Origin: Vibrio sp. VB16
GTDB lineage: Bacteria > Pseudomonadota > Gammaproteobacteria > Enterobacterales > Vibrionaceae
Assembly: GCF_015594925.2 (NCBI RefSeq)
Contig: NZ_CP087590.1
Location: 1-64,000, forward strand
Length of the DNA stretch: 64,000 nt
Direction of reading: 5' to 3'
Each line of letters begins with the position of its first letter. The first letter of the stretch is position 1. Shown here in pieces: positions 39,901 through 47,962 of this stretch. The position numbers were made by a program, and so were the translations under genes. Below the pieces are notes generated by a model. The model ran no database searches. It saw nothing but the letters and a program-made list of their open reading frames with translations, and was not told the origin of the DNA.

Positions 39901-40068
39901 TGCACTCGCGCCGTAATAGCTTGTTGTTACGGTTACAACCGTATTCGTCATTTCTGGGTATTCACGTACCTGCATCTTGAAGATTGCTTGGAGACCAAGC
40001 AAGGCGATCAAAAAGCTGATAGATACCGCTAGAACAGGACGTTTGATAAAAATGTCAGTAAAGCGCAT
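36946..40068 (-). CDS. vexB: RND-family multidrug efflux permease (VexB-like)
   Basis: This is the proton-driven inner-membrane pump of a tripartite RND efflux system. The 1040-residue protein has the HAE-1 layout: 12 membrane helices and two large periplasmic loops. The paired proton-relay aspartates lie in VLAIGLVVDDAIVVLENVDR near residue 405, and an N-terminal FIKRPVLAVSISF. It follows the membrane-fusion gene by 11 bp. I infer the vexB symbol from the V. cholerae arrangement vexR-vexA-vexB beside ilvC. No outer-membrane channel gene is here, so TolC encoded elsewhere is likely. Confidence 0.88.
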   Translation of the reverse strand: MRFTDIFIKRPVLAVSISFLIALLGLQAIFKMQVREYPEMTNTVVTVTTSYYGASANLIQGFITQPLEQAIAQADNIDYMTSQSVLGMSTITVTMKLNTDPNAALSDILAKTNSVRSQLPSESEDPTVTMSTGSTTAVLYIGFTSDELASSQVTDYLERVIDPQLFSVSGVASVDHYGGSKYAMRIWLDPPKMAAIGLTATDVMGVLNSNNYQSATGQSIGEFVLYNGSADTQISSVAELKRLVVKQEGGELVRLSDIAKVTREKSHDVVRANANGREAVVAAINAAPSANPINIAHDVLELLPSLRKNMPSNIEMNVMYDSTVAINESISEVIKTIVEAALIVLVVITLFLGSLRAVIIPIVTIPLSLIGVAMVMQAIGFSWNLMTLLAMVLAIGLVVDDAIVVLENVDRHIKLGESPFRAAIIGTREIAIPVIAMTLTLGAVYAPIAMMGGITGSLFKEFALTLAGAVFISGIIALTLSPMMCSKMLKAHVKPSRFETTVHGVLDRMTNRYEKMLSAIMQKRPVIIAFAIIVFASLPLLFKFIPSELAPSEDKGIVMLMGTGPSNANLDYLQNTMADVNKMLSDQPEVAYSQVFVGVPNSNQAFGIASMVPWSEREASQAEVTNRVGQLIKGVPGMAVTAFQMPELPGAGSGLPIQFVITTPNSFESLFQIATDVLVDTMSSPYFVYSNIDLNYDSATMKINIDKDKAGAYGVTMQDIGITLSTMMADGYVNRIDLNGRSYEVIPQVERKYRLNPESMNNFYVRSSSGAAVPLGSLISIDVVADPRSLPHFNQLNSATIGAVPSPVIAMGDAINWFENIAATKLPSGYSYDYMGEARQYVTEGSSLFATFGLALAIIFLVLAIQFESVRDPLVIMVSVPLAICGALIALAWGAATMNIYSQVGLITLVGLITKHGILICEVAKEEQLLHGKTRTEAVMEAAKVRLRPILMTTAAMIAGLVPLMYATGAGAAQRFSIGIVIVAGLAIGTIFTLFVLPVIYSYLAEKHKPLPIFLEDKDLEKLARFDEARAAQRELSSHH

Positions 40069-40079
40069 TTTGCCCCCAA

Positions 40080-41186
40080 TTACAGCATAGGTGTTTCAGT
40101 AGGAAGAGTAAGTGCATCGTTCTCCACTACCTTAACTTTTGCATCGTTACTCAAGCGTACTTGACCTGACGTAACAATTTTATCACCTGCGCTTACACCA
40201 TTTAAGATATGAGCAACATCATCTCTGCGTTCGCCAACCTTAACTACGTGTTGTTTTACCCGTAGAACGCCGTCAACTTCAGACAGAATATAGATATTGT
40301 CACCATATAAAGTGAATGTGATCGCGACTTGTGGAAGAACAATCTGATCTTTCATCGTTGGCAGAATTATATCTGCACGAGCAAACATTCCGCTACGCAG
40401 CTTTCCACCATTATTTGGTATGTCTGCTTGAACCTGTATTAGGCCACTTTGGCTATCAACTGCAGGCTCTATAGCTGAGATAGAACCTTTGAAGGTGTCA
40501 GCAGGATAAGAGTCAACTTTGATGTTTACTTCTTGATCGATATAAATACGAGAAATATCAGTCTGAGAAACGGTGAAACGTAGGCGCATCACACTGGTAT
40601 CTTCCAAACGAACGATATCGTCACCAGGCTGTAGGTATTGACCCAAGAAAACATTTCTAATACCAACAACACCATCAAATGGTGCCGAAATTTCTCTTCT
40701 GTCGATCTCGGCTTCTAATGCTTTAATATCAGATTTAAGCGAGAAATATTCTGCTTCAGCCGTATCATAAGATTCTTTTGAAACAGAGCCTTTCTTAAAC
40801 AGACCTTTGTAACGCTTATATTTGGCCTCTGCCGCAGGTAAACGAGCTTTCGAACTATTTAAGTTTGCTATCTCTACTTCGGTATCAAGAAGAATGAGTT
40901 TCTGGCCAGTCTTTACTGTCTCACCGGAATCAAAGGCGATTTTGTCAATAACACCATTGGATTCTGTTGTTAGTGTGACACCTTGGTTTGGCTCAATGAA
41001 GCCAATCGCTTGTATCGTAGGAATCCAATTAACAGAATCAACGTCTACTACTGTGACAGGGAATTCTGGTTCAGGCATATTTGCCATAAACTCAGCAATT
41101 TTTTGTTGCTTGAACATGTTAAAGCCAATCACACTACCAAAAAGTAATATAGCGATAATTAGCATGGAAAAAGTCCACTTTTTCAT
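40080..41186 (-). CDS. vexA: RND efflux periplasmic adaptor (VexA-like membrane fusion protein)
   Basis: It links the RND pump to the outer-membrane channel. The 368-residue protein has an N-terminal membrane anchor (about residues 5-24) with no lipobox cysteine, and a lipoyl half-motif starting GVIDKIAFDSGETVKTGQKL. A helical hairpin follows (about 105-150), then the second lipoyl half ISAPFDGVVGIRNVFLGQYL and beta-barrel domains. It lies 18 bp after the tetR-type gene and 11 bp before the pump, so all three form one unit. Confidence 0.9.
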   Translation of the reverse strand: MKKWTFSMLIIAILLFGSVIGFNMFKQQKIAEFMANMPEPEFPVTVVDVDSVNWIPTIQAIGFIEPNQGVTLTTESNGVIDKIAFDSGETVKTGQKLILLDTEVEIANLNSSKARLPAAEAKYKRYKGLFKKGSVSKESYDTAEAEYFSLKSDIKALEAEIDRREISAPFDGVVGIRNVFLGQYLQPGDDIVRLEDTSVMRLRFTVSQTDISRIYIDQEVNIKVDSYPADTFKGSISAIEPAVDSQSGLIQVQADIPNNGGKLRSGMFARADIILPTMKDQIVLPQVAITFTLYGDNIYILSEVDGVLRVKQHVVKVGERRDDVAHILNGVSAGDKIVTSGQVRLSNDAKVKVVENDALTLPTETPML

Positions 41187-41204
41187 TCTTTTTTGAACTC
41201 CGAG

Positions 41205-41780
41205 TTAATGGTTAATTAGAGCGTCCCAACTAGCATCGATGGCTTGTGTAATTGCTTCATCGTTTATTGGAAAACCGTTGTTTCTATGTTTTCTAGCGAG
41301 TGCTGCGCTAGACTCTAAACTAACGCTGGATAACACATTGTTATCCAGCAATTTAAATATACCTTGAGACTTACCTTCATCGAACATTTGCTCTATTTTA
41401 TAAAATATCTCTTTCTTTTTTGGAAAGTGACATCCTTCTTCCTTAGAAGAAAGCTGCTCGAATAACATATGACTTTTAACCGCATCTTTTGTATTTGCAA
41501 AATGCCATATGTTTAACCAGATGATGGAATACTTTTCTTTTAGTGTGGTGCCATCATCAACACCAGCCTGAATAATATCTGCTGTTCTCTGTGAAACATG
41601 ATACCGAGTTTCTTCGAGCAGGTGCTCTTTATCGTCGAAATATCTATAAATCGTGCCAGCCGCCACGCCAGCTTCTTTAGCAAGCTTTTGCATTGATAAT
41701 CCGTGAATACCGTCTTCTGCAACCAGTTTTTCGGTTGCATTCAGGATAAGCTTTCTTTTATCACTACACTCGGCAGACAT
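41205..41780 (-). CDS. vexR: TetR/AcrR-family repressor of the efflux operon (VexR-like)
   Basis: The 191-residue protein has a TetR N-terminal DNA-binding domain (residues about 8-55: ILNATEKLVAEDGIHGLSMQ, then KLAKEAGVAAGTIYRYFDDK) and a divergent C-terminal ligand domain. It is the first gene of the efflux operon, and a 14-bp palindrome lies 17 bp upstream, indicating autorepression. The ligand is unknown. The symbol is inferred from gene order shared with V. cholerae. Confidence 0.85.
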   Translation of the reverse strand: MSAECSDKRKLILNATEKLVAEDGIHGLSMQKLAKEAGVAAGTIYRYFDDKEHLLEETRYHVSQRTADIIQAGVDDGTTLKEKYSIIWLNIWHFANTKDAVKSHMLFEQLSSKEEGCHFPKKKEIFYKIEQMFDEGKSQGIFKLLDNNVLSSVSLESSAALARKHRNNGFPINDEAITQAIDASWDALINH

Positions 41781-41796
41781 AACAAATCCAATAATG

Positions 41797-41810
41797 AATG
41801 AACGTTCATT
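41797..41810 (-). promoter_or_regulatory. Candidate TetR-family operator before vexR
   Basis: AATGAACGTTCATT is a perfect 14-bp palindrome inside a longer A/T-flanked imperfect repeat. The core resembles operators of AcrR-type repressors. Placed 17-30 bp before the vexR start, it would block the operon promoter. Confidence 0.7.
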
Positions 41811-41956
41811 TATTTAATCATACATGTGTGCAGTAAATCAATAAATAAACCATCTCACTTATGATTAATACTCTCATCGCAACCTTGCAATAGCATTATG
41901 AGGGTCAGAATACTATTATAGGACTGATTTCTTATCCGCACAGTAGAGTAGTAAAA

Positions 41957-43972
41957 ATGAAACTAAACCCGGCGCAAGATGAAGCGGTAAAATTTGTCTC
42001 AGGACCATGTCTGGTACTTGCGGGGGCTGGATCAGGTAAAACTCGTGTTATTACTAACAAGATTGCTTACTTGGTACAGCAATGCGGACACAAGGCTCGA
42101 AATATTGCTGCAGTGACCTTTACTAATAAGGCCGCAAGGGAAATGAAGGCGCGTGTTGGGCAGACGTTAAGCAAACAAGAGTCAAAGGGGTTAATGGTTT
42201 CCACATTTCATACACTCGGCCTGAATATTATTCGAAAAGAGTACAAAATACTCGGGCTAAAAGCAGGCTTTTCACTGTTTGATGACCAAGACCAGCTTGC
42301 TTTACTTAAAGAACTCACTGAAGAGCAGTTGGAAGGTGACAAAGATTTATTGAGGCAATTGTTAAGCACCATCTCTAATTGGAAGAATGACATGCTGACA
42401 CCAAGCCAAGCCATGTCTTATGCAAAGTCGGAGCAAGAGACGATATTTGCAGATTGTTTTGATGCCTATCAAAAGCAGATGAAGGCCTATAATGCTCTGG
42501 ATTTTGACGACTTAATTTCAATGCCTGTATCTTTACTTAAGACCAATGAAGATGTTCGCCAGCGCTGGCAATCACGTATTCGCTATTTATTGGTTGACGA
42601 ATATCAAGACACGAATACCAGCCAGTACGAACTGGTTAAGCTATTAGTGGGAGAGAGAGCTCGCTTGACCGTTGTTGGCGACGATGATCAATCTATCTAT
42701 TCTTGGCGCGGAGCCAAACCTCAAAATCTAATCTTACTAAACAAAGATTACCCAAATCTACGTGTGATAAAATTAGAGCAAAATTATCGTTCTACAAGCC
42801 GAATCTTAAGAGCCGCAAATATATTAATTGATAACAACCCACACGTATTTAAGAAGACGCTTTTCTCTGAAATTCCTGATGGCGAAAAACTCAAAGTGCT
42901 CATTGCTAACAATGAAGACCATGAGGCAGAAAGGGTTACAGGTGAAATTATTGCTCATAAATTTCTTAATCGGACTGATTACAAAAATTACGCCATTTTA
43001 TATCGTGGTAATCATCAATCCCGGCTGATTGAAAAATCACTCATGCAGAATCGAATTCCATATAAGATTTCTGGTGGGACCTCGTTTTTCTCACGCCCTG
43101 AAATTAAAGATATTATGGCGTACCTAAAAGTGATGGTTAATCCTGATGACGATAATGCATTTTTGCGAATTGTTAATACGCCAAGAAGAGAGATTGGCCC
43201 GGTCACATTAGAAAAGCTTGGTACCTACGCAAACATGAGAGGAAAAAGTCTTTTTGAAGCGAGCTTTGAACTTGGGTTAGAACAACACTTATCTGGCCGA
43301 GGGTTAGAATCGCTTAAAAAACTCACAAGTTGGATAGTCACAATCTCAGAAAATGCAGAAAGAGGCAATACCGTAGAAGCGTTGCGTTCGTTAGTACGCG
43401 ATATCAATTATGAAGATTGGTTATATGAAACATCTTCGAGTGCGAAAGCCGCCGAAATGCGAATGAAGAATGTGTCCGAATTGTACAGTTGGATTGTCAC
43501 TGACCTTGAAGGGGACAATTATGATAAAGAGGTAAAAACACTAAAAGAGGTGGTTTTGCGTTTAACTCTTAGAGATATGATGGAACGTGGAGAAGATGCC
43601 GATGACGCTGACCAAGTTCAATTAATGACTTTACATGCATCCAAAGGACTTGAGTTTCCATTTGTTTATTTGATGGGAGCTGAAGAAGGAATCCTTCCAC
43701 ATCAAACGAGCATCGATGAAGAAAATGTAGAAGAAGAACGACGTTTGGCTTATGTAGGTATTACGCGAGCACAGAAAGAGCTCACTTTTACGATGTGTAA
43801 AGAGCGCCGACAATTTGGAGAGCTGCTCAAACCGACTCAAAGTCGATTTTTAGATGAACTCCCATTCGATGATGTCGAGTGGGAGAGCACGAAGAAAAAA
43901 GAGTCGCCAGAAGAGCGTATGGCAAAGGGACAAGCGCACATTGCTAATATCCGAAATATGTTTAAAAAATAA
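41957..43972 (+). CDS. rep: ATP-dependent DNA helicase Rep
   Basis: Rep is an SF1A 3'-5' helicase that clears proteins ahead of the replication fork. The 671-residue protein (E. coli 673) has all motifs: Walker A GAGSGKT (23-29), VTFTNKAA, LLVDEYQDTN, GDDDQSIYSWRGA, LEQNYRST, LMTLHASKGLEFPFVYL and RRLAYVGITRAQK. Single gene with its own terminator, convergent with cytochrome c5. Confidence 0.96.
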   Translation: MKLNPAQDEAVKFVSGPCLVLAGAGSGKTRVITNKIAYLVQQCGHKARNIAAVTFTNKAAREMKARVGQTLSKQESKGLMVSTFHTLGLNIIRKEYKILGLKAGFSLFDDQDQLALLKELTEEQLEGDKDLLRQLLSTISNWKNDMLTPSQAMSYAKSEQETIFADCFDAYQKQMKAYNALDFDDLISMPVSLLKTNEDVRQRWQSRIRYLLVDEYQDTNTSQYELVKLLVGERARLTVVGDDDQSIYSWRGAKPQNLILLNKDYPNLRVIKLEQNYRSTSRILRAANILIDNNPHVFKKTLFSEIPDGEKLKVLIANNEDHEAERVTGEIIAHKFLNRTDYKNYAILYRGNHQSRLIEKSLMQNRIPYKISGGTSFFSRPEIKDIMAYLKVMVNPDDDNAFLRIVNTPRREIGPVTLEKLGTYANMRGKSLFEASFELGLEQHLSGRGLESLKKLTSWIVTISENAERGNTVEALRSLVRDINYEDWLYETSSSAKAAEMRMKNVSELYSWIVTDLEGDNYDKEVKTLKEVVLRLTLRDMMERGEDADDADQVQLMTLHASKGLEFPFVYLMGAEEGILPHQTSIDEENVEEERRLAYVGITRAQKELTFTMCKERRQFGELLKPTQSRFLDELPFDDVEWESTKKKESPEERMAKGQAHIANIRNMFKK

Positions 43973-43982
43973 ATTTATGCCG

Positions 43983-44016
43983 AAAAAAAGGGCTAACCTT
44001 AGGTTAACCCTTTTTA
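43983..44016. terminator. Terminator between rep and the cytochrome c5 gene
   Basis: AAAAAGGGCTAACC / GGTTAACCCTTTTT stem with one C-A mismatch and a TTA loop; T runs on both sides suit both convergent genes. Confidence 0.85.
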
Positions 44017-44042
44017 CAAATCTAAAGTTTTACCTGTAGAGA

Positions 44043-44450
44043 CTACATTCCTTCAGTTAAGAACTTAACTGCTGCAATAACTTCGTCATCACTACAGTCC
44101 ATGCAAGAGCCTTTGGCAGGCATGGCATTAAAGCCCTGAAGTGCATGATTAGTTAGTACATCCATTCCTTGTGCAATTCTAGGTGCCCACTGTTCTGCGT
44201 TCCCCTTTATTGGGGCGCCAGCAGCACCAGTAGCATGACAAGCTGTACAGTAAGTATTATATACTGCAGGCCCATCTCGAGGTTCAGTACGTTCTGCCAC
44301 TACAGGTGCGGCACCCGCAAGGTAAACATCACCGACTGGTTTGATGCGTTCTGCAATAGCATCGTATTCTTTATCACCTACATTTGTTGCTAGTGTTCCA
44401 GCTGAAAATGTAATTGCAGCGAATAGTACGCCGATCATTCTTAGAGACAT
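44043..44450 (-). CDS. Cytochrome c5-type monohaem cytochrome
   Basis: A periplasmic electron carrier. The 135-residue protein has a signal peptide (MSLRMIGVLFAAITFSAGTL, AT), one haem site CTACH at 68-72, the axial methionine in NAMPAKGSC, and the extra C-terminal cysteine pair CMDC that forms a disulfide in cytochromes c5. Such proteins donate electrons to terminal oxidases or reductases; the partner is not encoded nearby. Confidence 0.92.
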   Translation of the reverse strand: MSLRMIGVLFAAITFSAGTLATNVGDKEYDAIAERIKPVGDVYLAGAAPVVAERTEPRDGPAVYNTYCTACHATGAAGAPIKGNAEQWAPRIAQGMDVLTNHALQGFNAMPAKGSCMDCSDDEVIAAVKFLTEGM

Positions 44451-44686
44451 ATGTTTTAGCTCACTTTACAGTTATCGTTTTTATTGGGCTTTGTGTTCAA
44501 CAAATTTGTTAGAGTGTTCAGGTAAAAAAAGACAATTTGAAAACACATTGTTAATTTCGTGTGAATTTCAGGAGATTATATCCTGTTAATTTACTGCAAT
44601 AAATACTAAGATCGCCATGATTAGCGCTTTATCACATCCTAACTGCTGAAAAAGACAACAATTAATAAAAAAACTGTAAAAAAAAC

Positions 44687-44715
44687 TAGACTGAGAAAGG
44701 CGATATACGTATTAT
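44687..44715 (+). promoter_or_regulatory. tRNA operon promoter
   Basis: TAGACT, 17-bp spacer, TATTAT, then a C-rich discriminator TCCACTCCGCC, as in stable-RNA promoters. It lies 22 bp before tRNA-Arg. Confidence 0.7.
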
Positions 44716-44736
44716 TCCACTCCGCCGATGGGGCAT

Positions 44737-44813
<77 letters not shown>

Positions 44814-44852
44814 AATTCCGGAAGTGTCAGATGTTGGCGGTAGAAAATTAGT

Positions 44853-44929
44853 GGTGGCTATAGCTCAGTTGGTAGAGCCCTGGATTGTGATTCCGGTTGT
44901 CGCGAGTTCGAGTCTCGTTAGCCACCCCA
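44853..44929 (+). tRNA. tRNA-His (GTG), copy 1
   Basis: A 77-nt tRNA including the extra 5' G typical of tRNA-His. Anticodon loop TTGTGAT gives GTG. Acceptor GGTGGCTA / TAGCCACC with encoded CCA. Identical to copy 2. Confidence 0.97.
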
Positions 44930-44980
44930 TTTATTTAAAAAGCTTAGATGTATTATTATCTGGGTTTGAAAGCAAGATTT

Positions 44981-45057
<77 letters not shown>

Positions 45058-45062
45058 TCTTT

Positions 45063-45091
45063 AAAAGCCTCGTCACAAGACGAGGCTTTTA
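45063..45091 (+). terminator. Terminator after the first His-Pro tRNA pair
   Basis: Perfect 12-bp stem AAAAGCCTCGTC / GACGAGGCTTTT with an ACAA loop but a short T tail. It may let some transcription through to the second pair. Confidence 0.8.
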
Positions 45092-45102
45092 ATACTTTTA
45101 GT

Positions 45103-45179
45103 GGTGGCTATAGCTCAGTTGGTAGAGCCCTGGATTGTGATTCCGGTTGTCGCGAGTTCGAGTCTCGTTAGCCACCCCA
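45103..45179 (+). tRNA. tRNA-His (GTG), copy 2
   Basis: Base-for-base identical to copy 1, including the 5' extra G and CCA. Part of a tandem duplication of the His-Pro unit. Confidence 0.97.
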
Positions 45180-45225
45180 TTTATTTAAAAGCTTAGATGT
45201 AATATCTGAGTTAAAAGCAAGATTT

Positions 45226-45302
<77 letters not shown>

Positions 45303-45307
45303 TCTTT

Positions 45308-45337
45308 AAAAGCCTCGTCAATAGACGGGGCTTTTTT
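45308..45337 (+). terminator. Terminator after the second His-Pro pair
   Basis: AAAAGCCTCGTC / GACGGGGCTTTT stem (one T-G pair), AATA loop and a full six-T tail. Confidence 0.88.
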
Positions 45338-45341
45338 ACAT

Positions 45342-45439
45342 CGGTAGTTAATGGAGCTTGGTAGCGCATCCGGTTTTGAAAAGAGCGGGACCAGAGGGTC
45401 GGGGGTTCGCCTCTCTCAACTTCCGCTCTTCACCGACCA
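45342..45439 (+). pseudogene. Degenerate tRNA-Pro-like copy 1
   Basis: Collinear with tRNA-Pro but disrupted. The D-arm GAGCTTGGTAGCGCATC is kept. The anticodon arm has an insertion containing GAAAAGAGCGG in place of the TGG loop. The T-arm is broken by an insertion ending in CCGCTCTT, and the 3' end CACCGACCA is intact. The 98-nt element cannot fold as a normal tRNA. The inserted AAGAGCGG (45381-45388) and CCGCTCTT (45423-45430) are fully complementary. Confidence 0.75.
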
Positions 45440-45444
45440 TCTTT

Positions 45445-45474
45445 AAAAGCCTCGTCAATGGACGGGGCTTTTTT
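45445..45474 (+). terminator. Terminator after degenerate tRNA-Pro copy 1
   Basis: AAAAGCCTCGTC / GACGGGGCTTTT stem with an AATG loop and a six-T tail. Nearly identical to the terminator at 45308. Confidence 0.85.
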
Positions 45475-45478
45475 ACAT

Positions 45479-45554
45479 CGGTAGTGAGTGGAGCTTGGTA
45501 GCGCATCCGGTTTTGAAAAGAGCGGGACCAGAGGGTCGGGGGGTCGCCTTTCTT
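45479..45554 (+). pseudogene. Degenerate tRNA-Pro-like copy 2, 3'-truncated
   Basis: It repeats copy 1 almost exactly through the D-arm and the inserted anticodon region (TTTTGAAAAGAGCGGGACCAG), then diverges after GGGTCGCC. The T-arm, acceptor 3' strand, CCA and terminator are all missing. Confidence 0.72.
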
Positions 45555-46121
45555 GTCATTTTATGATGATGATTACCTTTAAAATTAGAATTTTAACTCG
45601 TAATAAGTGTCTTATATTTTTGTTGCAAACACGTATTATAAAATTTGCTCTATTCATTTTACTATCACGAAATATCTGCGATTTCCCCGTGCTGGTTTGA
45701 TAATCTGTTTTGTATGATTATATTGGTGTTATGAGCTGCTTATTTATTATATATTGGGCTATGTTTCTTTTTTGTTAAAGTTTTTTGGTTTTAAATATTT
45801 AATTAGATATGCATGAGTAAACAACTCTATATTTTTTATATTGAGGAAGATCTAATGTTAAATGCTTTTAAATAAGGATTTTGGAGACTATTGCAGAGTA
45901 ATCGAATAATTCATAAATCGTTATAATTGTATAAAAAATGAATAATTATTGAATCTACGTGCTTTAAAAATGTCCGAATACGCGTTTTTATACTATATAT
46001 GTTGCTTTTTAGTGAAATATTTGCCAAATTCGTCAGTTATTAGATTATCAGGGCATTATTCTGGTAATGAATGGAATCAATTTGCAGACAGGGCAGTTAG
46101 CGCCGTGGTCGAGGTCTGGTA
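45555..46121. other. AT-rich intergenic region before the peptide ABC operon
   Basis: About 570 bp with much lower GC than its neighbours and no coding frame I can support. The proximal end must contain the ABC operon promoter (a weak TTGCCA 46021-46026 / GATTAT 46043-46048 pair with 16-bp spacing is visible) and the Shine-Dalgarno GAGG before the start at 46122. Confidence 0.6.
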
Positions 46122-47831
46122 ATGTCGCTTTTAGAAGTTAAGAACCTTCGGATCGAGTATCCGTCAAGGCATGGTGTGCATGCAGCAGTAAAAGATCTAT
46201 CGTTCAGTATTGAACGTGGTGAGATTGTTGGTGTTGTTGGTGAATCAGGTGCAGGTAAGTCCACGGTTGGTAACGGTGTTATTGATCTGTTGAGCCCCCC
46301 TGGCTTTATTGCGAGTGGTGAAGTCTATCTCGATGGAGAGAAGATATCCGGTTTAACCAATGAAGAAATGAGGAAGGTTCGAGGTTCAAAGATCGGGTTT
46401 ATTTTTCAAGATCCAATGACCTCCCTTAATCCGTTATTTACGGTAGAGCATCAGCTCAAAGAGACGATTCATGCCAATATGAAGGTCTCGGATGCAGAAG
46501 CATACGAACGATCGTTATCCTTGATGAATCAAGTAGGGATTCCTCAGCCCGAGAATAGACTTCAACAATTTCCACATCAGTTTTCTGGTGGCATGCGTCA
46601 ACGTGTTGTTATTGCGATTGCGTTGGCTGGTGAACCTGATCTTATTATTGCAGATGAGCCGACAACGGCTCTCGATGTCTCTATTCAAGACCAGATCCTA
46701 AGTCTAATTCGTGAACTGTGTGTTACCAACAATGTGGGTTGCATGCTAGTGACTCATGATATGGGTGTAGTATCAAATGTGACTGATAAAGTCGCGGTTA
46801 TGTATCGTGGTGATTTAGTTGAGTTTGGTAAAACGGATAAAGTATTGGGCGACCCCGACCATTCTTATACTCGTAGCCTAATTTCTGCGGTTCCTCGCTC
46901 AGACAAAAAACTCGATCGTTTCCCATTGGTTAGTTATATCGAAGAGGCTGGTGAGATGGCGCCTCTCGATGTTAAAAACCACTGGTTAGGTCAAAGCCAA
47001 GATGAGAGACAATACACTGGACCTCTTCTTAATATAGAAAATGTAAACCTACGTTTTATTACAAAAGATTCTCTTTTTGAAAGTCGTCGAGAGTATGTTC
47101 AGGCTTCCAATGATGTCAGCTTTGAAGTTTTTGAAGGTGAGACGTTTGGTTTAGTGGGTGAGTCTGGTTCTGGTAAATCGACGATTGCTCGTATTATTGC
47201 TGGGTTGTATAAACCGAACTCTGGCAAGGTTACCTTTGAAGGTATCGATCTAACGGGTTTAAAGTCAGAAAAGGAACGTAGACCAATGCGTCGCCAGATG
47301 CAGATGGTATTCCAAAATCCTTATACTTCAATGAATCCAAGGATGAAAATCTTTGACATTATTGCAGAACCTATCCGCTTCCATAAGCTGACTCGTAATG
47401 AAACCGAAACCCGAGAGATAGTTCATGACTTACTGGATCATGTTGGCCTAGGTAGAATGGCAGGGCTAAAATATCCACATGAATTTTCTGGTGGCCAACG
47501 TCAGCGTATTTCAATTGCTCGAGCATTAGCAACGAGACCTCGTTTGTTGATATGTGACGAGCCTACGTCGGCACTTGATGTTTCGGTTCAAGCACAAATT
47601 CTTAACTTGTTGAAAGATCTGCAAGATGAATTAAATTTAACTATGCTATTTATCAGTCATGATTTGCCAGTAATTCGTCAGATGTGTGATCGTATTGGTG
47701 TGATGCAAATGGGACAACTTTTAGAAGTCGCCCCTACAGAGCAATTATTTAATGACCCTCAGCATGAATATAGTAAACATCTAGTGGCTCTAATGCCGGA
47801 GTTTACTGGGCTGAGAGAAGATATAGCGTGA
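46122..47831 (+). CDS. Peptide ABC transporter, fused dual ATP-binding protein
   Basis: This is the energising component of an Opp/Dpp-type importer, with two nucleotide-binding domains in one 569-residue chain (DppD-like then DppF-like). Domain 1 has Walker A GESGAGKST (40-48), signature FSGGMRQR and Walker B LIIADEPTTALD. Domain 2 has Walker A GESGSGKST (from about 346), FSGGQRQR and LLICDEPTSALD. It is the first gene of a four-gene operon whose other members are the binding protein and two permeases. Confidence 0.93.
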   Translation: MSLLEVKNLRIEYPSRHGVHAAVKDLSFSIERGEIVGVVGESGAGKSTVGNGVIDLLSPPGFIASGEVYLDGEKISGLTNEEMRKVRGSKIGFIFQDPMTSLNPLFTVEHQLKETIHANMKVSDAEAYERSLSLMNQVGIPQPENRLQQFPHQFSGGMRQRVVIAIALAGEPDLIIADEPTTALDVSIQDQILSLIRELCVTNNVGCMLVTHDMGVVSNVTDKVAVMYRGDLVEFGKTDKVLGDPDHSYTRSLISAVPRSDKKLDRFPLVSYIEEAGEMAPLDVKNHWLGQSQDERQYTGPLLNIENVNLRFITKDSLFESRREYVQASNDVSFEVFEGETFGLVGESGSGKSTIARIIAGLYKPNSGKVTFEGIDLTGLKSEKERRPMRRQMQMVFQNPYTSMNPRMKIFDIIAEPIRFHKLTRNETETREIVHDLLDHVGLGRMAGLKYPHEFSGGQRQRISIARALATRPRLLICDEPTSALDVSVQAQILNLLKDLQDELNLTMLFISHDLPVIRQMCDRIGVMQMGQLLEVAPTEQLFNDPQHEYSKHLVALMPEFTGLREDIA

Positions 47832-47962
47832 TTTTTTGTTAGTTGAGCCTCCGTTTTGCTTAACTAATGATTAAAGCTCTTGAGCGTTAATGCTCTAGAA
47901 GACAATAGATAGAAGCAAATACAACAAACAGGGATATGATTTCCCGCATAAGGAGTTATGCA

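Noticed and set aside
45488..45700. Reading frame over the second degenerate tRNA copy
   Set aside because: Its first part translates the tRNA-like repeat and the rest is AT-rich with no family resemblance.
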